This document shows positions 7,858-17,306 of a DNA stretch of 45,171 nt, piece by piece. The position numbers and the translations under genes were made by a program. The stretch covers positions 1 through 45,171 of the forward strand of contig CALAST010000084.1 of assembly GCA_937889225.1 (NCBI GenBank), read 5' to 3'. The notes under the pieces were generated by a model. That model made no database searches. It was not told the origin of the DNA and saw nothing but the letters and a program-made list of their open reading frames with translations. Source of the stretch: an uncultured Lachnobacterium sp. (lineage in GTDB: Bacteria > Bacillota > Clostridia > Lachnospirales > Lachnospiraceae). How positions within the stretch are numbered: position 1 is the first letter of the stretch; every line of letters begins with the position of its first letter.

Positions 7858-9363
7858 TTACTGCACCAAATACTTATCCATCTGATGCGACACTTTCATA
7901 ACGCCATCTAACATATTATGAGCTTCTTCCGATGTCCTGAAATTCTGCTCTGTCATATCGGCTGACTGCTGTGCCGATGCTGTTACTTCTTCTGTTGTTG
8001 CGGATAACTGCATAATACTGTTTACAATTTCCGTATTGGCATGTTCTAATTCGCCTAACATCGTTTCTATCTCATTAATATCAGATACCAACTCATTTAC
8101 ATTTTCATTCATTTGGGCAAACTGCTCTGCCACTTCGGCAATCATAACTTCCTGCCTGTTTCCAACTTCTACCGTACGCTCTACTGCAGTTGCTGTTTCA
8201 TTTGCATAATGTTCCAATGACTGCAAAATATTTGAAATATTCTGCGTTTCCATTCTCGTTTTTTCCGATAATGCACGTATTTCATCTGCTACAACAGCAA
8301 AACCACGTCCTGCCTCTCCGGCTCTTGCACTTTCAATCGATGCGTTTAAGGCAAGCAGATTTGTCTGAGAGGAAATTGCAAAAATTGTTTTTGTAATCGC
8401 TTTTACGTCATCCACATTTTTCTGAAGCTGTGTCATGGATTCGGAAACCATTGCATTTGTTTCTGCCAAAACATCTGCTTCCTGCTTCAACTGTGTCATC
8501 CGTCTTGCATTTTCTTCATTCAATTCGTTGGAACGTTTTGCTACACGCACCATATTATCGGCTTTTTTCACAGTTTTTTCCAGATTGTTTTGTATATCCT
8601 GCGTCATAACTGTCTGCATTTCAATATTTTCCGCAGTATGTAACGTTACTCCGCTGATATCGTTTGCGGAATGGTTTACGACCTCCGATGCATGACGTAA
8701 TTCACTTACAATATCCATCGCACCTGCCGTACCTTTTCGAACTTTTTCCGCAATCTCAATCACATCATCCATCATCTTCTTTTGTATATCCGATTCATGC
8801 TGTGCTTTTCCAAGGGAATCGTCATTAAACTGTTTTGCCATTTTTGTCATATACAAAAGGACATACATCATAACCATAATGACAATGGAAATCGTCAGGT
8901 TGTCCATAAACTGCTCATCAACATAATCTTTTACAACAAACTGACGAAAAAGCGTAAGTCCAAAATTTTCAAGCGTTACCGCAATCCCTGTAATTCCCGC
9001 AAATTTTATATCATAACACAAAACACAACCCATAATCGGAATAATTTCCATTACCCTCATATAATAAGAATTAAATCCATAGATTAACAATCCATTGATA
9101 ATAAACAATCCGACAAACATAAACCACCGAAGTATGTTGCTATCCCGATTCTTCCTATAAATAATAGCTCCTCCAACAGAAGTAATTACCATAATCGCAA
9201 GCAAACCAAATGTATAAGCAACGCTTCTGTAGCCTCTCATATAAGACACATATACAATCGCAAATGCAACTATATTTAATGCTGCACTACTGATACATAA
9301 ATATTTGTTTATCCTTCTTACCTGTTCTTTGCGGTCTGCAAATTTAAAATTTTTTTCCATCAT
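7858..9363 (-). CDS. Methyl-accepting chemotaxis protein with multi-helix membrane sensor
   Basis: A 501-aa chemoreceptor. The N-terminus (about residues 20-175) forms five or six closely packed membrane helices with no large extracellular domain, so the signal is probably sensed within or near the membrane. The cytoplasmic signalling domain has the near-invariant hairpin tip (about 328-370) with SSQTNLLALNASIESARAGE and GRGFAVVADEIRALSEK, which binds CheA/CheW. It would relay to a flagellar chemotaxis system encoded elsewhere, implying a motile organism or ancestor. Translation may begin at either of two adjacent ATG codons (9363 or 9360) after GGGAG. It is monocistronic, with its own terminator at 7732-7767. 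Confidence 0.93.
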   Translation of the reverse strand: MMEKNFKFADRKEQVRRINKYLCISSAALNIVAFAIVYVSYMRGYRSVAYTFGLLAIMVITSVGGAIIYRKNRDSNILRWFMFVGLFIINGLLIYGFNSYYMRVMEIIPIMGCVLCYDIKFAGITGIAVTLENFGLTLFRQFVVKDYVDEQFMDNLTISIVIMVMMYVLLYMTKMAKQFNDDSLGKAQHESDIQKKMMDDVIEIAEKVRKGTAGAMDIVSELRHASEVVNHSANDISGVTLHTAENIEMQTVMTQDIQNNLEKTVKKADNMVRVAKRSNELNEENARRMTQLKQEADVLAETNAMVSESMTQLQKNVDDVKAITKTIFAISSQTNLLALNASIESARAGEAGRGFAVVADEIRALSEKTRMETQNISNILQSLEHYANETATAVERTVEVGNRQEVMIAEVAEQFAQMNENVNELVSDINEIETMLGELEHANTEIVNSIMQLSATTEEVTASAQQSADMTEQNFRTSEEAHNMLDGVMKVSHQMDKYLVQ

Positions 9364-9444
9364 CTCCCGATATCCTTTGCCATATTATAATAAAATAGTA
9401 AATCACTTTTATTATAATATCTTTTTTAAGATATAGCAAATTAT

Positions 9445-10599
9445 TTACTGCTTTTTGGATACATACCCATTTTCATCTATCGAAACATCGAATGATATGC
9501 CCTCCAAATAATGAATAAATTCACTACGCTCTTGTCCTTCTAATTCATACGTATCATAATCAGTAATACCTACAGGCAATATTTGAAGTGTGGTTTTTCC
9601 CTCTGTATCCCAAAGCACTTTTAATGCATAGGTGTCTACCATATCCTCATTAAAGATAAAATTTCCCAAACAATATACAATCGGAACGTCCTTATAATAT
9701 TCAATGCCCTGCGGTACATGTGCATGATTTCCAACTACCAAATCTGCCCCTGCGTCAATATATTCCATTGCCAGTTGTCTCTGATACTCCTCAGGATAAG
9801 TCTTTCTTTCAAGCCCCCAATGCACATAAACAACTACATAGTCGCATTGTTCTTTTGTTTCCTTAATTCGTTGTACTAAGCGAGTACTGTCATACGTACA
9901 GAATAATCCCGGCTGTTCATTTTCAATATTCCATCCTACGACCGGAATCACTCTCGATGCGGAAAGCACACCGACTGTTCTTCCACCACTTTCTACAAAA
10001 ATGGCTTCTTCTGCCCGTTCTTTTGTCTCTCCTGCTCCTACATAAGGAATTCCTGCTTCATCTAATGTCGAAAAACTATCCAGAAGTGCCTCTTTTCCAT
10101 AATCTAATGCATGATTATTTGCAAGACTTACCACATCTACGCCCATATCCTGAAATACGCTTACATAAGAAGGATTGATTCGAAATGTAAATTGCTTATC
10201 CGGAGCTTGTGTTCCTCTTGTGGAAAATGGAAATTCCTCATTTACCATAGTAAGGTCTGCTTCATTCATTTCCGACTCCAAATATTCTGAAATAATGCTA
10301 TTTAGACCTTCTGTCTCATAATCTGCTACGACTGCATTTTTGAGCAAAATATCTCCGGTAAAGAACATAGAAAAATCTTCAATAGAAGATTCTGTTTCTT
10401 TTGTTTCAGAATTTTCTGTACTCTCTGTCATAATTTGCTCTGTATTTTTTTCTGTAGTTTGTGTATTCTCTTTCTCACTTTGTGATACTTGTCCTTTATT
10501 TTGAGAATTATTTTCTTCTCCTGCATTATTTCCACAACCACAAAATAAGGCTGTGGCAAAGACTGCCATCATGCACAGAATACAAATTCTCTTTTTCAT
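9445..10599 (-). CDS. CapA-family (poly-gamma-glutamate biosynthesis type) lipoprotein
   Basis: A 384-aa protein with a lipoprotein signal (MKKRICILCMMAV, then ALFCGC with the anchoring Cys near residue 23). A Ser/Thr/Glu/Gln-rich linker of about 65 residues follows, then a calcineurin-like PGA_cap domain. Family motifs are FTGDILL, VNEEFPF, SLANNHALDYG, VYVHWGLE and VGNHAHVPQG, with metal-binding Asp/His/Asn. CapA proteins are linked to poly-gamma-glutamate export or anchoring, but no capB or capC gene is present, so this orphan may be a surface phosphoesterase of other function. The ATG at 10599, with GGAAGGAG upstream, is preferred over the GTG three codons earlier, which overlaps the ribosome binding site. 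Confidence 0.88.
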   Translation of the reverse strand: MKKRICILCMMAVFATALFCGCGNNAGEENNSQNKGQVSQSEKENTQTTEKNTEQIMTESTENSETKETESSIEDFSMFFTGDILLKNAVVADYETEGLNSIISEYLESEMNEADLTMVNEEFPFSTRGTQAPDKQFTFRINPSYVSVFQDMGVDVVSLANNHALDYGKEALLDSFSTLDEAGIPYVGAGETKERAEEAIFVESGGRTVGVLSASRVIPVVGWNIENEQPGLFCTYDSTRLVQRIKETKEQCDYVVVYVHWGLERKTYPEEYQRQLAMEYIDAGADLVVGNHAHVPQGIEYYKDVPIVYCLGNFIFNEDMVDTYALKVLWDTEGKTTLQILPVGITDYDTYELEGQERSEFIHYLEGISFDVSIDENGYVSKKQ

Positions 10600-10639
10600 A
10601 AAAACCACTCCTTCCTTTCCCTAGTTATTTTAACCGAAT

Positions 10640-10692
10640 CAAAAAAGTCCCCACTTCAAGTGCGTAGAGCACTAAGTGGTTGGTAGGGGGAC
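10640..10692. repeat. Solitary IS200/IS605-like end hairpin
   Basis: Nested palindrome: GTCCCCACTT pairs with AAGTGG and then TAGGGGGAC, with an inner AGTGC/GCACT stem. Sequences of this form (CCCCACTT, inner stem, AAGTGG, then a GGTAGGGG-like end) resemble terminal hairpins of IS605-type elements in Clostridia. No tnpA or tnpB is adjacent. It may be a remnant, a non-autonomous element or simply a terminator for CapA (minus). Confidence 0.4.
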
Positions 10693-10736
10693 AATGGAAA
10701 ATCTAATATCCAAGTTTACTTGGGGTATAGAAATAA

Positions 10737-10771
10737 AAACACCCGAAAATGTTTTCCACTCTCGGATGTTT
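10737..10771 (-). terminator. Rho-independent terminator of the GH3 gene
   Basis: On the minus strand AAACATCCGA pairs with TCGGGTGTTT (one G-T pair), followed directly by TTTATTTC. It lies about 95 bases after the GH3 stop codon at 10866. Confidence 0.7.
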
Positions 10772-10865
10772 TCTTTTAATTGTCTGCATCAAGCATTCAT
10801 AACTTTCTTTTTAAAAGTAACTATGCAAATCGCCACAAGACATTCGTTGTGCTTTCTGTATCCTC

Positions 10866-12632
10866 TTACAAACGTGCATCAAACAATCCACAGAAGCTGT
10901 CGATTGGGTCTTTTCCTGTAAATGCATCTTCTCCGCTAAGAAGTTTTTCTACTAATGCATCAATAGTAGCTTCTTTTGTATCGTATGCATTGATGTAAGT
11001 ACGAGACTGTGGAAGGTCTGCAAGCATGGTTGGCTGACCAACACCAACTACAACTACAGGTGTTTCAAATACATACCATGGAATTTCTCCGCCACCTTTT
11101 GATAAGCCAAAGGAAGGTCTTCCGGAAGATACATCACATAATGTAATGATAATATCCTGTCCTGCAACAAAATCTTTAATTGCATTCTTTCCTGCAAAGT
11201 ATAAGTCAAGACTTGGTTTTTCACCAGCTTCTACCTGTTTCTTCATCTTTTCAACAGGACTTTCATATACAAACGCATCAAAACCTTTTGCAGTTAATTT
11301 GTCTTTTAACATTTCGGCTACGTTCTGTCCGCCGCCCATGCCCATAGCTGCCATAAGGAAGTCCATAGGTCCTGCTGCCGGTTTTAAGCGAACAATCATA
11401 ACTCTCTTATAACGTTCCGGTGTAACAGGAAGTACATCTTTATCTTTGTATTTCACAAGTGTAATTGCATCATTTGCAATCGCTTTGTGCATTTCTTTGT
11501 ATTCTTCTTTTCCAAGATTTACTAAAGCTTCCGGTCCCGGAACAAGGTCTGCTCTGTCTTTCTTATGAAGACCCATCTTCGCTTTTAAGCCGATAATTCT
11601 TGTAAGAGCTTCTGTCATACGTTCTTCGGAAATGATTCCGGTTTTGTATGCGTTTAACATAGTTTCGAAGTCTTCCTGTGGGTCATTGAAGAATAAGAAC
11701 ATATCACAACCTGCATTAATTGCTGCCGGAAGCATATCTACACGTTTCATACGGTCTGTCATAGCTACCATGTGAGAAGCATCTGTAACAACCATACCGT
11801 TAAATCCTAATTTATCACGAAGAAGACCTGTCATAATCTCTTTGCAAAGAGTTGCAGGCATCATATCGTCATCTTTGATATCCGGATTGATAGCTCTTGT
11901 ATAAGTAGGCATCATAATATGTCCACCCATGATAGCATCAAGTCCTGCATCAATTAAAGAACGATATACATGTCCGTAAGTAGCATCCCATGTCTCTACA
12001 TCCATGTCGTTAATGTTATTAGAAATATGAGCATCTCTAAAGTCCTGTCCATTTCCAGGGAAGTGTTTTGCAGCACATGCAAATCCCTCTAATTCATGTG
12101 CACCTTCCAAATACTGTACACTCATGTCAGCTACAAGTTTTGGGTCATTACCAAATGCACGACAAATAACTTCGGTACACTGCCAGTTATAACCGATATC
12201 ACAAACAGGTGCAAATGCCATATTACAACCGATAACCTGAGCTTCTGCATTTGACATTTTACCTAATGCACGAGCGTATTCCGGTTTACGTGTTGCACCG
12301 ATTTTAACACCGGATGCAAGGAATGTTCCGCCAGGTGTTGCACCATCGCCACCCTGTTCTGTGTTACATGCGATAAATGCAGGTACTTTTGTATATTTCT
12401 GGATGTAACGGTTCTGGTTCTGAAGGTCTACCGGTGAGCCTGGGTTATAACGATATCCACCTAAATGATAGGTGTTTGCGAGGTTTTTGATATATTCCTC
12501 TTCTTTTGATTGTGTAAGCTGGAAGAATAACTGTCCAACTTTTTCTTCGTCGGATAAAGACGCAATGGTGTCTTCCACCCATTTAATGTCTTCATCCGCT
12601 AAATTGTATGGTTTTGCTTTCAAATCTACCAT
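10866..12632 (-). CDS. Glycoside hydrolase family 3, NagZ-like, cytosolic
   Basis: A 588-aa enzyme. The N-terminal TIM barrel carries the NagZ-like signature KHFPGNGQDFRDAH (189-202), where Asp200/His202 match the Asp-His acid/base dyad of beta-N-acetylhexosaminidases. The nucleophile is expected at Asp284 in VVTDASHMV. A C-terminal domain (about 400-588) follows, as in two-domain GH3 enzymes. No signal peptide is present, so it should act on imported glycosides or cell-wall-derived aminosugars. The dyad favours N-acetylglucosaminidase activity over plain beta-glucosidase, which is inference. It starts at an ATG after GGGGGAAAAGGAAA and is monocistronic with a terminator downstream. Confidence 0.9.
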   Translation of the reverse strand: MVDLKAKPYNLADEDIKWVEDTIASLSDEEKVGQLFFQLTQSKEEEYIKNLANTYHLGGYRYNPGSPVDLQNQNRYIQKYTKVPAFIACNTEQGGDGATPGGTFLASGVKIGATRKPEYARALGKMSNAEAQVIGCNMAFAPVCDIGYNWQCTEVICRAFGNDPKLVADMSVQYLEGAHELEGFACAAKHFPGNGQDFRDAHISNNINDMDVETWDATYGHVYRSLIDAGLDAIMGGHIMMPTYTRAINPDIKDDDMMPATLCKEIMTGLLRDKLGFNGMVVTDASHMVAMTDRMKRVDMLPAAINAGCDMFLFFNDPQEDFETMLNAYKTGIISEERMTEALTRIIGLKAKMGLHKKDRADLVPGPEALVNLGKEEYKEMHKAIANDAITLVKYKDKDVLPVTPERYKRVMIVRLKPAAGPMDFLMAAMGMGGGQNVAEMLKDKLTAKGFDAFVYESPVEKMKKQVEAGEKPSLDLYFAGKNAIKDFVAGQDIIITLCDVSSGRPSFGLSKGGGEIPWYVFETPVVVVGVGQPTMLADLPQSRTYINAYDTKEATIDALVEKLLSGEDAFTGKDPIDSFCGLFDARL

Positions 12633-12692
12633 TTTCCTTTTCCCCCTAAGATAAAAATTTATTCGTAACTATTCAGCCCTTTATAGTTACAT

Positions 12693-12971
12693 TTATTCTT
12701 CATCTTCCCCACAAAGTTCATAATAGGCGTCTACAATACGGTTGTATTCTTCTTCTGTTTCGATAGTTTCCACTGTAATGTCATCACCTTCTGAAATTGC
12801 ACGGAATAAATAAAGACCCTCATCTTCTTTCAGCATATCGCCTTCTACTTCTGCACAAAGAACGTAATGCTTGTCCTCGAAATCAAATTCCTCTGTAATC
12901 GCAAGCTCTACTTCTTTTCCATCGAGTTCTAACATAAATGTTTCACATTCAAAAAATTCTTGATTTTCCAT
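12693..12971 (-). CDS. DUF1292 (YrzB-like) small acidic protein
   Basis: A 92-aa, very acidic protein matching DUF1292: an N-terminal pair of beta strands (FMLELDGKEVELAITEEF), then YVLCAEVEGD, then a Glu-rich helical tail ending CGEDEE. The family is widespread in Firmicutes, often near ruvX-like genes, and has no established function. Here it stands alone, between the GH3 and PatB genes, with its own promoter region implied by the 180-base gap upstream. The start has CAGGATTAAG upstream. Confidence 0.82.
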   Translation of the reverse strand: MENQEFFECETFMLELDGKEVELAITEEFDFEDKHYVLCAEVEGDMLKEDEGLYLFRAISEGDDITVETIETEEEYNRIVDAYYELCGEDEE

Positions 12972-13087
12972 AATCTTAATCCTGCCGCTAATATCATATC
13001 TTAATGTATTTTTACCAAATACCTTATCCTAGCAGCTTTTCCTTTCTATTTTCTATTATTAGTTCTTTCTCATGTTTTACTGACACT

Positions 13088-13108
13088 CCAACGTCTAAAA
13101 CACGTTGG
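13088..13108 (-). terminator. Possible terminator hairpin after the PatB/MalY gene
   Basis: Perfect 7-base stem CCAACGT / ACGTTGG with a 7-base loop, about 45 bases past the aminotransferase stop. No clear U-run follows on the minus strand, so it may be a weak terminator or a 3' protective hairpin. Confidence 0.4.
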
Positions 13109-13152
13109 GTTCTTTTCTCAATGTACTGAATAAAATTAGTATACTTCAATTA

Positions 13153-14364
13153 CTAATTTTCCAATCCCTTAATGGCAACTTTCAATCTATCCATTGCCTC
13201 TACCAATGTGCTATGTGGCAATGCTAAATTCATACGAATGCAATTCTTTCCAAAGAATTCTTCGCCATCCTGCCAAATAACGCCTTCATAAATACCTGCT
13301 GCAAACACTTCTTTTTGTGTACGATTATATTTTTCACACCATTTTGTAAAATCCGGGAAAATCATATAAGTTCCCTGCGGTTTGGAAATTTCAATTCCCT
13401 CAAAATTATTCTTAAAGAAATCACACGCATAATTTACATTTTCCATAAGTACCTGACACAACTCGTCTACCCATTCATGTCCTTCCGGCTTATATGCCCC
13501 AATCAATGCATGCATCGAAAGTACATTCATACTATTATAATGCCCCAAAGAGGACTCTTTTCTTACACGGTCTCTCAAGTGCTTATTATAAATAATATGG
13601 TAACTTCCCACCAAACCTGCTAAGTTAAATGTTTTCGATGGTGCATATACGGAAATCGTACGCATTTTGGCATCTTCGCTAATGGACTGCAATGGAATAT
13701 GCTTATTTCCATCCAAAATCAAATCCGACCAAATCTCATCGCATACGACCATAACATCATGCTTTTTGAAAAGCTCCATTGCCTTTTCCAATTCCCAACG
13801 TTCCCATACACGACCTGCCGGATTGTGAGGAGAACAAAAAACAGCTGCATGGATATTATTATCTACGATTTTCTTTTCCATATCCGCAAAATCCATGCGA
13901 TAAATGCCATCGCCATCCTTTACTAATGGACTATGTACCATATCATAACCATTATTTCCCAGACTTCCCGTAAATCCTACATAAGTTGGAGAATGAAGAA
14001 GCACTTTGTCACCTCTTGAACAAAAAATATTCAAAGCAGATACCACACCGCCTAATACACCATTTTCATAACCAATGCATTCCGGTGTCAGACCGCTTAC
14101 TCCATTTCTTGTTTCATGCCATTTGATAATGCTGTTATAATATTCCTCAGATGGCATAAAATAGCCATATTCCGGGTGATTGATACGCTCAATCATAGCC
14201 TGTGGAATCGTTGGAACTGTCGCAAAACTCATATCGGCAACCCACATTGGAATCGGTTCTACACCTTCTTTAATCTTACAATCTCCAATTGTCATATCAT
14301 AGCCTTCAACAGCTACAGTATTATAACCCTTTCTGTTCATTACAGTAGTAAAATCGTACTTCAT
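13153..14364 (-). CDS. patB: PatB/MalY-type PLP-dependent cystathionine beta-lyase/aminotransferase
   Basis: A fold-type-I PLP enzyme of 403 aa. The start at 14364 (MKYDFTTVMNRKGYN) is the typical PatB/MalY N-terminus. An in-frame ORF upstream to 14445 adds 27 lysine-rich residues not typical of the family. Motifs: PIPMWVADMSFATVP near the N-terminus, FCSPHNPAGRVW, VVCDEIWSDL, and the PLP lysine in APSKTFNLAG. PatB/MalY enzymes split cystathionine or cysteine conjugates to give homocysteine or a thiol plus pyruvate and ammonia; some are aminotransferases. It is cytosolic and divergent from the GH2 gene. Confidence 0.9.
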   Translation of the reverse strand: MKYDFTTVMNRKGYNTVAVEGYDMTIGDCKIKEGVEPIPMWVADMSFATVPTIPQAMIERINHPEYGYFMPSEEYYNSIIKWHETRNGVSGLTPECIGYENGVLGGVVSALNIFCSRGDKVLLHSPTYVGFTGSLGNNGYDMVHSPLVKDGDGIYRMDFADMEKKIVDNNIHAAVFCSPHNPAGRVWERWELEKAMELFKKHDVMVVCDEIWSDLILDGNKHIPLQSISEDAKMRTISVYAPSKTFNLAGLVGSYHIIYNKHLRDRVRKESSLGHYNSMNVLSMHALIGAYKPEGHEWVDELCQVLMENVNYACDFFKNNFEGIEISKPQGTYMIFPDFTKWCEKYNRTQKEVFAAGIYEGVIWQDGEEFFGKNCIRMNLALPHSTLVEAMDRLKVAIKGLEN

Positions 14365-14445
14365 TTTCTTCTCTTTCTCCCTTACCGAAAACTTATAACA
14401 ATATTCCTTCTCACATTTCTTCTTTATATATGCTTCTGCAATCAT

Positions 14446-14737
14446 TTCTTACTATCACTCAAAATATCGTTTCCAAAGTAATAAAAGCGAAATTGCTTAT
14501 CTACGATACTTTTTCTTGGCAATAAGCATATTTTTAGCAACATCTTGTATACATCAAAGAATACTGTCGCAGAATTTATAGATAGTTTAACATTATTTTT
14601 TTTAATTGTACATATCTATTTAAATTTTTAGATTATTTTTAGATTTTTTCGTATATATGTTCCAAAAATAAAAGATACAATTTCTATCATCTGTCAAAAA
14701 AACAACACTTTTACTAAATTTGTCGCCTCTAACCGGC
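14446..14737. other. Divergent intergenic region, no gene seen
   Basis: Very AT-rich spacer between patB (minus) and the GH2 gene (plus). Apart from a short TGCTTAT/ATAAGCA inverted pair and A/T tracts I see no RNA gene or convincing ORF. It must contain the patB promoter. Confidence 0.5.
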
Positions 14738-14766
14738 TTGACCTTGTCTAATTTGATATGTATAAT
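14738..14766 (+). promoter_or_regulatory. Near-consensus sigma-A promoter of the GH2 gene
   Basis: TTGACC (14738-14743), a 17-base spacer, then TATAAT (14761-14766), 36 bases before the GH2 start codon. A perfect -10 box and optimal spacing suggest strong expression unless repressed. Confidence 0.8.
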
Positions 14767-14801
14767 AATTGTCAAAAGGAATAAAGGAGGAAATAAAATC
14801 A

Positions 14802-17036
14802 ATGAGACAAGTAATTGGTTTTAACACCAAATGGGCATTCTCTAAGGAAGCAACTGCTGTACCTGCTGAAATGCCTGCAAACTGGTATTGGGTTAATCTC
14901 CCACACACATGGAATGCAATCGACGGGCAAGATGGTAACAACGACTACTACCGTGGAACTGTATACTATGCAAACACTCTTAAGAAACTGGACTTACCGG
15001 AAGCTGACCGCTACTATGTAGAAATCCTTGCAGCTGCTTCTTCCGGTACACTTTATGTAAACGGCAAAGAAATGGCTCACCATGACGGTGGCTTTTCGAC
15101 ATGGCGTGTAGACATTACAGACGAATTACAGGAAAACAACTTAATCGTAATCGCTTGTGACAACGCTCCAAACAATACGGTTTACCCACAGATGGCTGAC
15201 TTTACATTCTATGGCGGTCTTTATCGTGGTGTAAATATCGTTGCTGTTAGCGAATCTCACTTTGATTTGGATTACTACGGAGGACCTGGTATTGCTGTTA
15301 CTCCTGAAATTGAAGACAAAGACGCTGTTGTAAAAGTAGATGTTTACCTTACAAACGCAAAAGAAGGACAGAACCTTGTTTATACATTAAAAGATAAAGA
15401 AGGAAACGTAGTAGCTGCTGATAAAACAGATGTTTCTGAAACAAGCGTTTCTTTCCGCATTAAAAACGTACACCTTTGGCATGGAAGAAAAGACCCATAT
15501 CTTTACTCTGCTGAAGTATTATTAGTAGAAGGGGATAAAATATTAGATAACGTAAGCACACGTTTCGGATGCCGTACATTCCGTGTAGATCCTGAAAATG
15601 GCTTCATCTTAAATGGTGAAGAATATCCACTTCGTGGTGTAACCCGTCATCAGGATAGATGGGGAATCGGTAACGCACTTCTTCCGGAACACCATGAAGA
15701 AGACGTTGCTCTTATTATGGAAGTTGGTGCTACTACTATCCGTCTTGCTCACTATCAGCATGCACAGTACTTCTATGATTTATGTGATGAAAACGGTCTT
15801 GTTATTTGGGCAGAAATTCCATATATTTCCAAACATATGCCAACAGGTCGTGAAAATACCATTTCACAGATGAAAGAATTAATTACACAAAACTACAACC
15901 ACGCTTCTATCTGCGTATGGGGACTTTCTAACGAAATCACTATCAGCGGTTCGGATGCAGACTTAGTAGAAAACCACCAAATCTTAAATGACCTCTGCCA
16001 CGAAATGGACCCAACACGTCTTACAACCGTTGCAGCAGTATCCATGACAGATATGGATGACCCATATTTACAGGTACCTGACCTTGTATCTTACAACCAC
16101 TACTTCGGATGGTATGGCGGAGAAACCGATATGAACGGCCCATGGTTTGATGAATGGCACAAAAAATGGCCAAATATCCCAATCGGTATGAGTGAATATG
16201 GTGCAGAAGCATTAAACTGGCATACATCTAACCCAACACAGGGTGACTACACAGAAGAATATCAGGCATACTACCATGAAGAACTTATCAAACAGCTCTT
16301 CCCAAGAAAATTCATCTGGGCTACTCACTTATGGAATATGTATGACTTTGGTTGTGACGGACGTGATGAAGGTGGCGAAAGCGGCCAAAACCACAAAGGT
16401 CTTGTTACAATCGACCGTAAATACAAAAAAGATGCTTTCTATGCTTACAAAGCATGGTTATCTGACGAACCATTCGTACATATCTGTGGAAAACGCTATG
16501 TTGACCGTGTAGAAGATGTTACAAAAGTAACTGTTTACTCCAACCAGCCGGAAGTTGAAATGTTCGTAAATGGCGAAAGCATTGGCAAAATCGCAGCAGA
16601 AGACCACTTCTTCTACTTCGATGTTCCAAATAAAGGCGAAACTACACTCGTTGCTGTTGCCGGAGAACAGAAAGATGAAAGCTTTATCCGCAAAGTAGAT
16701 AAATTCAACGATGCTTACAGATTCCAGGATTCTAACTCTGTTATCAACTGGTTTGATATTACAGAAGTAGAAGGATGCTACTCTATCAACGATAAGATGA
16801 GCGACATTATGAAATCCCCGGAAGCTATGCAGTTATTTGCAGGTATGTTCTCTAAAATGCAAGGCGGTTCCGTAGCAGGCTTTGAAATGTCTGAAGGCAT
16901 GATGAAAATGATGGGAAGCTTTACATTCCTTCGTTTAACAAGCATGATGGGCATGGCAGGCGAAGACTTCATTATGACAAAAGAACAGATTTTAGGCATT
17001 AACGCTGCTTTAAATAAAATCAAAAAAGTAGATTAA
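14802..17036 (+). CDS. Glycoside hydrolase family 2 (beta-galactosidase/glucuronidase-like) with a C-terminal helical module
   Basis: A 744-aa cytosolic enzyme with no signal peptide. It has the GH2 sugar-binding N-domain (LPHTWNAIDGQ, YYRGTVYY, GLYRGVNIV), an immunoglobulin-like domain, then a TIM barrel starting near NGEEYPLRGVTRHQDRWG. The acid/base is Glu378 in WGLSNEI and the nucleophile Glu465 in GMSEYGAEA. A further immunoglobulin-like domain is followed by an unusual Met-rich helical tail (about 655-744) that is not part of the GH2 core. The ATG at 14802, with AAAGGAGG upstream, is chosen over a TTG at 14769. Exact substrate (beta-galactoside or beta-glucuronide) is not decided by sequence. 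It is monocistronic, with a strong promoter and terminator. Confidence 0.92.
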   Translation: MRQVIGFNTKWAFSKEATAVPAEMPANWYWVNLPHTWNAIDGQDGNNDYYRGTVYYANTLKKLDLPEADRYYVEILAAASSGTLYVNGKEMAHHDGGFSTWRVDITDELQENNLIVIACDNAPNNTVYPQMADFTFYGGLYRGVNIVAVSESHFDLDYYGGPGIAVTPEIEDKDAVVKVDVYLTNAKEGQNLVYTLKDKEGNVVAADKTDVSETSVSFRIKNVHLWHGRKDPYLYSAEVLLVEGDKILDNVSTRFGCRTFRVDPENGFILNGEEYPLRGVTRHQDRWGIGNALLPEHHEEDVALIMEVGATTIRLAHYQHAQYFYDLCDENGLVIWAEIPYISKHMPTGRENTISQMKELITQNYNHASICVWGLSNEITISGSDADLVENHQILNDLCHEMDPTRLTTVAAVSMTDMDDPYLQVPDLVSYNHYFGWYGGETDMNGPWFDEWHKKWPNIPIGMSEYGAEALNWHTSNPTQGDYTEEYQAYYHEELIKQLFPRKFIWATHLWNMYDFGCDGRDEGGESGQNHKGLVTIDRKYKKDAFYAYKAWLSDEPFVHICGKRYVDRVEDVTKVTVYSNQPEVEMFVNGESIGKIAAEDHFFYFDVPNKGETTLVAVAGEQKDESFIRKVDKFNDAYRFQDSNSVINWFDITEVEGCYSINDKMSDIMKSPEAMQLFAGMFSKMQGGSVAGFEMSEGMMKMMGSFTFLRLTSMMGMAGEDFIMTKEQILGINAALNKIKKVD

Positions 17037-17079
17037 TTTACATAGTCAATCATTAATTTATTGGATGTATAAAAAATAA

Positions 17080-17145
17080 GAATATCCCCCGGTAATTATT
17101 ATTCTGAGTAAGTAATAATAATTTCTGTGGGGATATTTTTATATT
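17080..17145 (+). terminator. Rho-independent terminator of the GH2 gene
   Basis: AATATCCCC (17081-17089) pairs with GGGGATATT near 17129-17137. The interior continues as an AT-rich stem (GTAATTATTATT / AATAATAATT), and a T-rich run follows. It lies about 45 bases past the GH2 stop. Confidence 0.8.
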
Positions 17146-17306
17146 ATTTAGATTTGAGCATATATATAATTATTTTTACATATATATACACCTTTTTCCA
17201 AATCTCTTATGCAATTTTCATGTTTCATTTATAAATTTGCATTTTAAGCAAATCCAAAAGCCAAGTATAATATAGAAAAATAATTGCAAATATTCGCTTA
17301 ACTTTA

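Noticed and set aside
14620..14941. Minus-strand ORFs upstream of and over the GH2 start
   Set aside because: They overlap the promoter and coding start of GH2 and are low-complexity with no start signals.
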